DNA of 15,589 nt from an uncultured Collinsella sp. (GTDB taxonomy: Bacteria > Actinomycetota > Coriobacteriia > Coriobacteriales > Coriobacteriaceae): NCBI GenBank assembly GCA_900556365.1, contig USOG01000017.1, positions 1 to 15,589 on the forward strand, written 5' to 3'. Under the pieces are notes generated by a model. It did no database searches, was not told where the DNA came from, and was given only the letters and a program-made list of their open reading frames with translations. Every line of letters starts with the position of its first letter. The stretch's first letter is position 1. This document shows positions 1-6,099 of this stretch, in pieces. Made by a program: the position numbers and the translations under genes.

Positions 1-810
1 TGACGGCGCCTGACCCTGCATGCCGGCAAGTGCCGCATCAGCCGAGGCGATAGCGCCACTCGTCTTATCGATGGCGGCATTCATGTCGCCAATCGAATCG
101 CGCACCTCGCCCAAGGTATCGGATGCCTCGGAGACAGAACTTGCCAACGAATCCTGAGTCTGGGTTGCCTTGTCCTTTAAATCGACTCCGGCATCCTTGG
201 CAATGCTTGCAACGGTCTCGCCCACCGTGGAGACAAATTCCGAGTTGATCTGCTCCTCGATGGTGCTTGCGCCGGTGTCGGTAACCTTGGGCGCAATAGC
301 GCTCTTCTTCTCATTGACGTAGTACGTAAGCTTGGGCTGATGGTAGTTACCGTCGAGCATCGAAACCAGGTTATCCGAGAAGTTCTTGGGGATCACGATG
401 GCAGCGTAGTACTCCCCGCTCTCGACGCCCTCTTTGGCATCGGCCGCCGAGTCGACGAAGGTCCAGCCCAGCTGATCGTTTTCCTTGAGCTGATCGACAA
501 CCTGGTCGCCCGCATTGAGCTCGCCCACCAGGTCGTTTTGGGTTCCCTGGTCGTTGTTGGCGATGGCAATCTTGATACCCTGAGTGTTTCCGTACGGATC
601 CCAGTTTGCCACGATGTTGTACCAGGCATACAGCGAGGGAATAACGCACACGCCCAGGGTAACCACCAAGGCGACGGGATTCACGAGCAATCGCTTGATG
701 TCACGCTTAAAGATCGCAAAGGATACCTTTGCGTTGGATAGTTTGCTGCCGAGACTCACGCTTGGACCATCCATCCTGTCGTTGAATCGAATCGTACTAT
801 CGACAACCAT
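1..810 (-). CDS. YhgE/Pip family membrane protein, N-terminal part (gene runs off the window)
   Basis: This is an open frame of 270 codons on the minus strand with no stop before the window edge, so the 3' end is missing. The visible protein begins with a short cytoplasmic segment (AIFKRDIKRLLVNP), then a hydrophobic helix at about residues 41-62 ending in CVIPSLYAWYNI, the hallmark of the YhgE/Pip (phage infection protein) N-terminal domain. A large extracytoplasmic region follows (IKIAIANNDQG, WTFVDSAADAKEGVESGEYYAAIVIP), and it passes into a Ser/Ala-rich, probably coiled-coil stretch. Full-length relatives have a C-terminal ABC-2-type permease domain of several helices, outside this window. 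The start is uncertain: ATG at 810 or ATG at 774 (MDGPSVSLGSKL). Neither has a good ribosome site, and a stop lies 21-24 bases upstream of the 810 ATG. The family's role is unsettled; Lactococcus Pip is a phage receptor, and others resemble exporters. Confidence 0.85.
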   Translation of the reverse strand, partial: MVVDSTIRFNDRMDGPSVSLGSKLSNAKVSFAIFKRDIKRLLVNPVALVVTLGVCVIPSLYAWYNIVANWDPYGNTQGIKIAIANNDQGTQNDLVGELNAGDQVVDQLKENDQLGWTFVDSAADAKEGVESGEYYAAIVIPKNFSDNLVSMLDGNYHQPKLTYYVNEKKSAIAPKVTDTGASTIEEQINSEFVSTVGETVASIAKDAGVDLKDKATQTQDSLASSVSEASDTLGEVRDSIGDMNAAIDKTSGAIASADAALAGMQGQAPS

Positions 811-899
811 TGTAGTAGGCGCTTTAGCGTCTCAGAGCACAATGGTATTGAGTTTTGCGGGTAGCAATATACTACGAAGATGAGTTAGCGTACAGATGT

Positions 900-928
900 A
901 CAGTATCTTTAATTAAAGCAGGTTACAA
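900..928 (-). promoter_or_regulatory. Candidate yhgE promoter with a 12-bp palindrome in its spacer
   Basis: On the minus strand TTGTAA (928-923) is followed after 17 bases by TACTGT (905-900), a moderate -35/-10 pair. The spacer contains the perfect palindrome CTTTAATTAAAG (907-918). GTACAGATGTAC (890-901), a second small symmetric element, overlaps the -10. The placement is what a repressor operator would show. The promoter match is only partial, so this is a candidate. Confidence 0.35.
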
Positions 929-972
929 AACCACAACCCCGACAAATAATTGATCCCTTGGGGACGGAGGAA

Positions 973-1042
973 AACGAGAGTGGAAAATCTCCCACTTCAA
1001 GCCCGCATTCGAGCCAAAAGTGGGAGATTATCCACTCTCGTT
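973..1042 (-). repeat. Long inverted repeat, likely htpG terminator or REP/MITE-like element
   Basis: Arms at 973-997 and 1018-1042 are 25 bases each and complementary with a single mismatch, around a 20-base loop. Read on the minus strand it starts 30 bases after the htpG stop and is followed by GTTTTCC, so it can act as an intrinsic terminator. Each arm is also internally symmetric (AGTGG near one end, CCACT near the other), so two small hairpins are an alternative fold. That is more structure than a terminator needs and suggests a dispersed repeat element. Confidence 0.7.
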
Positions 1043-1072
1043 CTAATCTAGTTACGGTGCCGTATCCCCGAA

Positions 1073-3097
1073 CTACATCAAGTTGCAAACAGCTGCCGCG
1101 AAGGCTACGGGGTCCTCGGGGAGGATGCCCTCGACGAGCAGAGCCTGGTCATAGAGCAGACCGGAGTACTGCTTGATCTTGTCGGCGTCGCCCGCCTTCT
1201 GGGCAGCGACGAGCTTGGCGAAGACCGGGTGCTTAGCGTTGAGCTCGAGCACGCGCTGGCTCTTGGGCATACCGTCGGGCGCGCCCTCGGGACCCTTCTG
1301 AAGTACCTTCTCCATCTCGAGCGAAAGCGGGCCTTCGGTGGTGATGCAGGCGGGGGCATCGGTCAGGCGCGCGGAGACGGCAACCTTCTCGACCTTGTCG
1401 CCGAGCGCCTCCTTCATGGCGTTAAAGAGGTCCTCGTTCTCCTTGGTGGCGTCCTCGGCCTCCTTCTTCTCGTCATCGGTCGCCAAGTCAAGATCGCCGG
1501 TCGCGACGTTCTTAAGCTCCAGGTGACGATCCTCGACCTCGGGCTCGGCACCATCGGCAACGGCCTTCTCGGCAGCCTCGCGGGCAGCATCGTCCTCGTA
1601 GATCTTGGGCATATCGGCGGCAACGTACTCACGCATGGCCTGGAACGTGAACTCATCCACATCCTGCGTCAGCAGCAGCACGTCATAGCCGCGGTCGAGC
1701 ACGCCCTTTACCACGGGCATCTTGGCCAAACGCTCACGCGAGTCGCCGGCGGCGTAGTAGATGGCCTTCTGATCCTCGGGCATGCCCTTGGCATACTCGG
1801 CCAGGGTAATCATCTTCTGCTCCTTGGCAGACCAGAACAGCAGCAGGTCCGCGAGCTCATCGGCCTTCATGCCATAGCTCGAATAGATGCCGTACTTAAG
1901 GCCGCGGCCAAAGTTTTCGAAGAACTTCTCGTAGGCCTCACGGTCGTTGTCACGCATATCCTCAAGGTCGGCGGTAATCTTCTTTTCCACGCGCTTGGCG
2001 ATGGCCTTGAGCTGACGGTTCTGCTGCAGGGTCTCGCGCGAGATGTTGAGCGACACGTCGGCGGAATCCACGACGCCGCGGACAAAGTTGTAGTAGTCGG
2101 GCAGCAGGTCGTCGCACTTCTCCATGATCAGGACGTTGGAGCTGTAAAGCGACAGGCCCTTCTCGTAGTCCTTGCTGTACAGATCGAACGGCGCGCGTCC
2201 CGGCACAAACAGCAGGGCGTCATACTCGAGCGTGCCCTCGGCGTGGAAGCTGATGGTGCGCGCAGGATCGTCAAAGTCGTGGAACGTGGACTTGTAGAAC
2301 TCGTCGTAGTCCTTCTGCTCGACATCGGAGCTGCGCTTCTTCCAGATCGGTGTCATGGAATTGACGGTCTCGAGCTCCTGGTAGTCCTCGTACTCGGGCT
2401 TGTAATCGTCGCCGGCGTCCTCGGGCTTGGGTTTCTGGCGGCTCTTGGACACCATCATCTGAATCGGGTAGCGCACATAGTTGCTGTACTGCTGAATCAG
2501 GCTCTTGAGACCCCACTCGGTCAGGAAGCGATCGTAGGTCTCGGCCTCGCCGTCGGCATCGAGCTTCTCGTTCTCGCGCAGCGTCAGGATGACATCGGTA
2601 CCGTGCTCGGCGCGCTCGCCGTCCTCGATGGTGTAGCCCTCAAGACCGTCGGATTCCCACACATGGGCGACATCCTCGCCATAGGCGCGGCTGACGACCT
2701 TCACATGGCTGGCGACCATAAAAGCCGAGTAGAAGCCCACGCCAAACTGGCCGATGATGTCGACATCCGAACCCTGCTGCTCGGCGTTCTCGGTCTTAAA
2801 CTCCTCGGAGCCGGAATGGGCGATGGTGCCCAGATTGCGCTCGAGCTCCTCGGCGGTCATGCCAATGCCGTTATCCGAGATGGTAATGGTGCGGGCGTCT
2901 TTATCAAAGGAGACGCGAATGGCCAGGTCGCCCTGGTCGATCTTGACGCTCGGGTCCTGCAGGCTCTTAAAGTTGAGCTTGTCGACGGCGTCGCTCGCGT
3001 TAGAGATAAGCTCGCGCAGGAAGATTTCTTTATTGGTGTAGATGGAGTTGATCATGAGGTCGAGCAGTTTTTTGCTCTCGGTCTTAAATTGACGCAT
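1073..3097 (-). CDS. htpG: Molecular chaperone HtpG (Hsp90)
   Basis: This is a 674-residue cytosolic ATP-dependent chaperone of the Hsp90 family. The N-terminal GHKL ATPase domain is complete: ELISNASDA (Glu29, Asn33), DNGIGM (Asp75-Met80) and GQFGVGFYSAF (about 116-126). The middle domain carries LNISRETLQQN with the conserved ATP-contacting Arg. The C-terminal dimerisation region ends in AAAVCNLM, without the eukaryotic MEEVD tail. It is about 50 residues longer than E. coli HtpG. An acidic, lysine/glutamate-rich insert (EDDAAREAAEK through DDEKKEAEDATKENED) lies before the C-terminal domain and accounts for at least part of the difference. The ATG start has the ribosome site GAAAGGAC six bases upstream. 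It appears to be monocistronic, with its own leader and promoter region and a large hairpin after the stop. No CIRCE element or HAIR box was found upstream. Confidence 0.97.
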   Translation of the reverse strand: MRQFKTESKKLLDLMINSIYTNKEIFLRELISNASDAVDKLNFKSLQDPSVKIDQGDLAIRVSFDKDARTITISDNGIGMTAEELERNLGTIAHSGSEEFKTENAEQQGSDVDIIGQFGVGFYSAFMVASHVKVVSRAYGEDVAHVWESDGLEGYTIEDGERAEHGTDVILTLRENEKLDADGEAETYDRFLTEWGLKSLIQQYSNYVRYPIQMMVSKSRQKPKPEDAGDDYKPEYEDYQELETVNSMTPIWKKRSSDVEQKDYDEFYKSTFHDFDDPARTISFHAEGTLEYDALLFVPGRAPFDLYSKDYEKGLSLYSSNVLIMEKCDDLLPDYYNFVRGVVDSADVSLNISRETLQQNRQLKAIAKRVEKKITADLEDMRDNDREAYEKFFENFGRGLKYGIYSSYGMKADELADLLLFWSAKEQKMITLAEYAKGMPEDQKAIYYAAGDSRERLAKMPVVKGVLDRGYDVLLLTQDVDEFTFQAMREYVAADMPKIYEDDAAREAAEKAVADGAEPEVEDRHLELKNVATGDLDLATDDEKKEAEDATKENEDLFNAMKEALGDKVEKVAVSARLTDAPACITTEGPLSLEMEKVLQKGPEGAPDGMPKSQRVLELNAKHPVFAKLVAAQKAGDADKIKQYSGLLYDQALLVEGILPEDPVAFAAAVCNLM

Positions 3098-3127
3098 GTG
3101 CAGTCCTTTCGCGCTACCCCTGTCCGC

Positions 3128-3152
3128 AAAAACGGCCCGGTCGCCCGAGCCG
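3128..3152 (-). promoter_or_regulatory. Terminator-like hairpin in the htpG leader
   Basis: Minus strand CGGCTCGG (3152-3145), loop GCGA, then CCGGGCCG (3140-3133) form an 8-bp GC-rich stem with one G-T wobble and a GNRA tetraloop, followed directly by TTTTT (3132-3128). It ends about 30 bases before the htpG ATG. It may be the terminator of the upstream GNAT transcript, an attenuator for htpG, or a stabilising leader structure. Confidence 0.55.
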
Positions 3153-3226
3153 CATCGCAGACCTGCTATGTTCAGACTTAGATTTTATAACCCATTAACG
3201 CGCATATATACATACGGAATCGAAAA

Positions 3227-3256
3227 ACTGTATGTCCGAGCGCTCCAATGCGTCAA
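3227..3256 (-). promoter_or_regulatory. Candidate htpG promoter
   Basis: TTGACG (3256-3251) is followed after 18 bases by TACAGT (3232-3227) on the minus strand. An inverted repeat ACATAC (3210-3215) / GTATGT (3230-3235) overlaps the -10, a possible operator. A second AT-rich -10-like TATAAA lies at 3189-3184 with a poor -35. The first promoter would give a leader of about 120 nt containing the 3128-3152 hairpin. Confidence 0.4.
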
Positions 3257-3263
3257 TTGCCAA

Positions 3264-3300
3264 GGAGTGTCCCCAACTGCCGGCAGAAAAGGAACGTCCC
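3264..3300. repeat. Palindrome flanked by direct repeats (REP-like)
   Basis: GGAGTGTCCC (3264-3273) and GGAACGTCCC (3291-3300) match at 8 of 10 bases and flank the perfect 10-bp palindrome CTGCCGGCAG (3277-3286). The block abuts the GNAT stop codon. GGCAGA/TCTGCC pairing (3303-3308 with 3277-3282, read on the minus strand) could also fold at the end of the GNAT message. The layout resembles intergenic REP-type elements. Confidence 0.5.
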
Positions 3301-3800
3301 TATCTGCCATCTACGCGCTTGGCCATCCAGACATGGGGTTGGCCCTCGTCTTCGTAATCTACCGGGGCAATTTGCGTGTAGCCCGCCTTTGCATAGAGCG
3401 GCAGCACGTATTCCTGCGCATGCAGCTTAATAAGCTTAGCGCCGGCATCGCGTGCACACGAAGCACTGGTCTCCACGATCGCACTCGCCAGTCCGCGACG
3501 ACGCATAGCCGGCAGCACGGCGACGCGCCCCATAATGTAGGTCTCCCCCGCCGCAACGTCTTCGTCCATGTCGCATGCCGGCAACACCGGGGCTTCTGCG
3601 TCAGCCACGCGCTCAAGCTCTTCGGGAAACACGCGCGAGCAACCGACAAGCTCGTCGTCTACATAGAGCGTCACATGAATGCAGTTCGGATCCTCGTCGA
3701 TAGCGTCGAACTCATTCTCGTAGCCCTGCTCGTCCATAAAAACGACGCGGCGCACCAACGCCGCGTCATCAAAGCATCCCGTCTTAAGTTGAATATCCAT
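3300..3800 (-). CDS. GNAT family N-acetyltransferase
   Basis: A 166-residue single-domain acetyltransferase that would transfer an acetyl group from acetyl-CoA to an unidentified amine. The fold signature is the strand-helix core YIMGRVAVLPAMRRRGLAS (about residues 88-106), which includes the R-x-x-G-x-A pyrophosphate loop (Arg100-Ala105). It is followed by helix ETSASCARDAGAKLIKLHA and the late motif LYAKAGY (135-141). The early part (VFMDEQGYENEFDAIDEDPNCIHVTLY) resembles the ElaA/YitI-like subgroup. ATG at 3800 is chosen because AAGGGG lies 5-6 bases upstream; an in-frame TTG at 3818 would place that ribosome site inside the coding sequence. It follows cpsB by 39 bases on the same strand and may be the last gene of the cps operon. 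Whether it modifies an envelope sugar, a protein or a small molecule cannot be told. Confidence 0.88.
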   Translation of the reverse strand: MDIQLKTGCFDDAALVRRVVFMDEQGYENEFDAIDEDPNCIHVTLYVDDELVGCSRVFPEELERVADAEAPVLPACDMDEDVAAGETYIMGRVAVLPAMRRRGLASAIVETSASCARDAGAKLIKLHAQEYVLPLYAKAGYTQIAPVDYEDEGQPHVWMAKRVDGR

Positions 3801-3839
3801 GGCTGCCCCTTCATTCAATGCGAACGTTAGGGACAGATT

Positions 3840-4490
3840 TTAGCGAAAATGAGCTCCGCGTACGCTAAACTTCGCGCGAGCCTTCGCCAGGCAGTCGTAA
3901 TGACCCACGTTATGGGCATCGCTCGCGATGAAGCTGTACAGGTTCTGATCGAACAGGCGCTGTGCCGGCTTTTTCTCGCGACCAAAGCGACCGCCAGCAA
4001 TAAAGTCCGCCGAAGCCTGCAGTTTGCAGCCCATATCGACCAGGCGCTCCGCCACGCTTACATCCTTTTGAACCGCACGATAGCGCTCAGGATGAGCGAT
4101 AATCACCTGGTAGCCACGGCACTGCAAATCGTAAATCGTGTTCTCGTACTCTCTAAACGCATATCCATCGGCATGCGTCGAGAGCTCGAGCAGAAACTCG
4201 TTGGTTCCATCGAAATGCAAGTGCTCCGCGGCATCGATACCAAGCTCAACGAGCTTTCGATGGTTGACCTCGAAGCCCATCTGGAGCGGAAAACCGTCAG
4301 CGTTATCACGCAGCAGCTCAAAGGCATCCCACATCTTGTCGTAATCAAAATAGGGATCACGGCAGTGAGGAGTGCAAACAATTCTGGTCACACCAGCCCG
4401 CTTGGCAGCCTCGAGCATCGCCAAGCTCTCATCGAGATCGGCGGCGCCGTCGTCTACACCCGGCAAGATATGGCAATGAATGTCACGCAT
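3840..4490 (-). CDS. cpsB: CpsB/CapC-type manganese-dependent protein tyrosine phosphatase (PHP domain)
   Basis: A 216-residue PHP-fold phosphoesterase that dephosphorylates the tyrosine cluster of the partner kinase CpsD (family knowledge). Metal ligands are visible in order: HCHILPGVDDG (His5, His7, Asp14), TPHCRDP (His42), GFEVNH (Glu74), HPERY (His133) and SDAHN (Asp191, His193). No signal peptide or membrane segment is seen, so it is cytoplasmic. It is somewhat shorter than the usual 240-250 residues; the reduction is at the C-terminus, after the last metal motif. The ATG follows AAGG with seven bases between, 17 bases after the cpsD stop, so the two genes are co-transcribed. In streptococci this enzyme is essential for regulated capsule production; here its targets are presumably CpsD and perhaps other tyrosine-phosphorylated proteins. 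Confidence 0.93.
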   Translation of the reverse strand: MRDIHCHILPGVDDGAADLDESLAMLEAAKRAGVTRIVCTPHCRDPYFDYDKMWDAFELLRDNADGFPLQMGFEVNHRKLVELGIDAAEHLHFDGTNEFLLELSTHADGYAFREYENTIYDLQCRGYQVIIAHPERYRAVQKDVSVAERLVDMGCKLQASADFIAGGRFGREKKPAQRLFDQNLYSFIASDAHNVGHYDCLAKARAKFSVRGAHFR

Positions 4491-4507
4491 AGGTCAGCCT
4501 TAATCAA

Positions 4508-5245
4508 CTAAACGTTTGCTCGGTTGGTGAAGATGCCCTTTTTGGAAGTCCCCTGATCGTCGGAGCCCTTCTTCACCTTCTTACCGTCCTTAGTGTAGTA
4601 GGAGTAGTAGTACTCGCTGGTCTCGGTCTCGCAGTAGTTCATAACGGTACCGATGAGCTTGACCTTTTCGGACTTCTTAAGCTGGCCGATAGCGTTGAGT
4701 GCCTCCTCGCGCTTGGTGAAGTCCTCGCGCACCACGAACAGCGTGCCGTCGGTCAGGCTGGCAATCTCGGCAGCATCGATGAAGGTGCCTACCGGAGGAG
4801 CATCGAAGATGACGTACTGGAACTTGGCAGACAGTGCCTTTACCAGCTTGGCAAAGCGGTGAGAGACGATGATGTCGGCAGGATTGGGAATATGCGGCTC
4901 GGCATCGAGGAAGTAGAAGTTCTTCTGACCCGTCTCGACAATTGCCTGGTCAATGGAGATCTGCTCGGAAAGGACCGCATAGAGTCCGCCGCGCGAACGA
5001 ACGCCGAGCATATCGGAAAGGGACCTGCGGCGCATATCGGCCTCGACCAGGAGCACGGACTTGCCGCTCGTGGCGATAGCCTGGGCAAGGTTGATGGAAA
5101 CCGTAGACTTGCCCTCGTTGGGAATCGAGGACGTGACGGTAATGGTGCGAATGGGGTCGTCCACGCTCGCAAAGCGGATGTTGGCCAGAAGGGTCTTGGC
5201 GGCATTCTGTACAACGAGCTTATCGGTGTTCTTTGCCTTAGCCAT
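4508..5245 (-). CDS. cpsD: CpsD/CapB-family bacterial tyrosine kinase (BY-kinase)
   Basis: A 245-residue cytoplasmic ATPase/autokinase that phosphorylates its own C-terminal tyrosines when bound to the membrane protein CpsC. The BY-kinase set is intact: Walker A SSIPNEGKST (39-48), Walker A' VLLVEADMRR (64-73), the PNPAD segment (120-124, cf. PNPAE) and Walker B YVIFDAPP (144-151). The C-terminal tail TSEYYYSYYTKDG holds five tyrosines (212-214, 216, 217), the autophosphorylation cluster, followed by a lysine-rich stretch. The split architecture (separate kinase and membrane activator) is the Gram-positive type. The ATG lies two bases beyond the cpsC stop, and its ribosome site (AAAGGTGG) is inside the end of cpsC, which implies tight translational coupling. 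Confidence 0.95.
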   Translation of the reverse strand: MAKAKNTDKLVVQNAAKTLLANIRFASVDDPIRTITVTSSIPNEGKSTVSINLAQAIATSGKSVLLVEADMRRRSLSDMLGVRSRGGLYAVLSEQISIDQAIVETGQKNFYFLDAEPHIPNPADIIVSHRFAKLVKALSAKFQYVIFDAPPVGTFIDAAEIASLTDGTLFVVREDFTKREEALNAIGQLKKSEKVKLIGTVMNYCETETSEYYYSYYTKDGKKVKKGSDDQGTSKKGIFTNRANV

Positions 5246-5247
5246 GC

Positions 5248-5904
5248 CTATTTACCACCTTTCATAGCCGGAATTCGGCCAACAACGGGAATGCCCAGGA
5301 GCTCTTCCGCCTCTTCGGCACCGCGGATGCGGGTATTGAGCATGTCTGCCATAACGACATAGGCAACTGCGATAAAGATACCGGCGAGGAACGCGACGGC
5401 AATATACAGCGTGCGCTTGGGGCCACTGGGGGCTTCGGGGGTCTTAGCCTCGTCGATAACGTTGATGCTCTGGGCAGCGCCGACGTTCTGAGCGACCGTA
5501 CTCACCGAGCTAGCTATGGCCTTTGCGACCTCAGCCGTCTCCTTGGCATCGGTGCCGGTAACCGAAAGCGTAATGACACGCGTGGTGGTCTCGGAGGAAA
5601 CAGACACCTTGTAGTCATCCAGATCGGTGAGGCCCAGTTCCTTGGCGGCGCCGCTCTTAACGCTATCGCTATCCAGCAGCGTGGCGATATCGTTGGAAAG
5701 CATCTGGCTCGCCGAGAGATCGTTGTAGCTCATCTGGCCGCTATCGTCGGTCTTGGCGAGAATGTACATGCTCGTCGTCGCGGTATAGGTGTTGTCCATC
5801 GCGGCGAAGGACACGATGCCCATGGCGATCGCGCAGACCACCGGAAGGGTGATGACCAGCTTGAGGTGCTTCTTCAGCAGCTGGAACAGTTCGAGAAGGG
5901 TCAT
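5248..5904 (-). CDS. cpsC: CpsC/Wzz-family chain-length determinant and kinase activator
   Basis: A 218-residue polysaccharide co-polymerase with two membrane helices. A short N-terminal cytoplasmic segment (MTLLELFQLLKKHLK) precedes helix 1 (about 16-35). An extracytoplasmic domain of about 130 residues follows, then the proline-containing motif TPEAPSGPKR (155-164) just before helix 2 (about 165-186). The cytoplasmic tail TRIRGAEEAEELLGIPVVGRIP is the usual docking region for the CpsD kinase. Family members set polysaccharide chain length and activate the kinase. ATG at 5904 is preceded by GAAAGG eight bases upstream. It is the first gene of the operon cpsC-cpsD-cpsB-GNAT; the upstream gene HK1 ends about 200 bases away behind a hairpin. 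Confidence 0.93.
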   Translation of the reverse strand: MTLLELFQLLKKHLKLVITLPVVCAIAMGIVSFAAMDNTYTATTSMYILAKTDDSGQMSYNDLSASQMLSNDIATLLDSDSVKSGAAKELGLTDLDDYKVSVSSETTTRVITLSVTGTDAKETAEVAKAIASSVSTVAQNVGAAQSINVIDEAKTPEAPSGPKRTLYIAVAFLAGIFIAVAYVVMADMLNTRIRGAEEAEELLGIPVVGRIPAMKGGK

Positions 5905-5982
5905 GCAGCTTGCCTTTCATTTCCCCAGTTCGGATTGACAAAACTGTCCGTATGTTATCGCATCTTTTTACCGAGACCAAAC

Positions 5983-6013
5983 TCTATACATAAGAAACAG
6001 GCTCTCCTGTAAA
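5983..6013 (-). promoter_or_regulatory. Candidate cpsC operon promoter with embedded inverted repeat
   Basis: TTTACA (6013-6008) and TATAGA (5988-5983) on the minus strand are separated by 19 bases, a slightly long spacer. ACAGG-CTCT-CCTGT (5997-6010), a 5-bp dyad, lies in the spacer and touches the -35. The gap 5905-6099 holds only this, the 6046-6074 hairpin and the cpsC ribosome site. The promoter match is weak. Confidence 0.3.
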
Positions 6014-6045
6014 AATGTCGGAAGCAATCGTAAAATTGCACAACA

Positions 6046-6074
6046 ACGCCGCACCCGAAAGTCAAATGCGGCGT
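6046..6074 (-). terminator. Probable terminator after the HK1 gene
   Basis: ACGCCGCA (6046-6053) and TGCGGCGT (6067-6074) form a perfect 8-bp stem with a 13-base loop, 26 bases beyond the HK1 stop on the minus strand. The downstream sequence TGTTGTGCAATTTT is only loosely T-rich, so termination may be partial. Confidence 0.6.
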
Positions 6075-6099
6075 CTACATCAATACCTATGTTGTATCG

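Noticed and set aside
973..1042. CRISPR or tandem repeat array
   Set aside because: Only one inverted pair is present, with no regular spacers or further copies in the window.
1229..3181. Plus-strand open frame of 650 codons opposite htpG
   Set aside because: Mirror of the htpG reading frame caused by codon bias; Leu/Val-rich low-complexity product, no ribosome site.
3096..3830. Plus-strand open frame of 244 codons opposite the GNAT gene
   Set aside because: Antisense shadow of the acetyltransferase and its leader; no motif or ribosome site.
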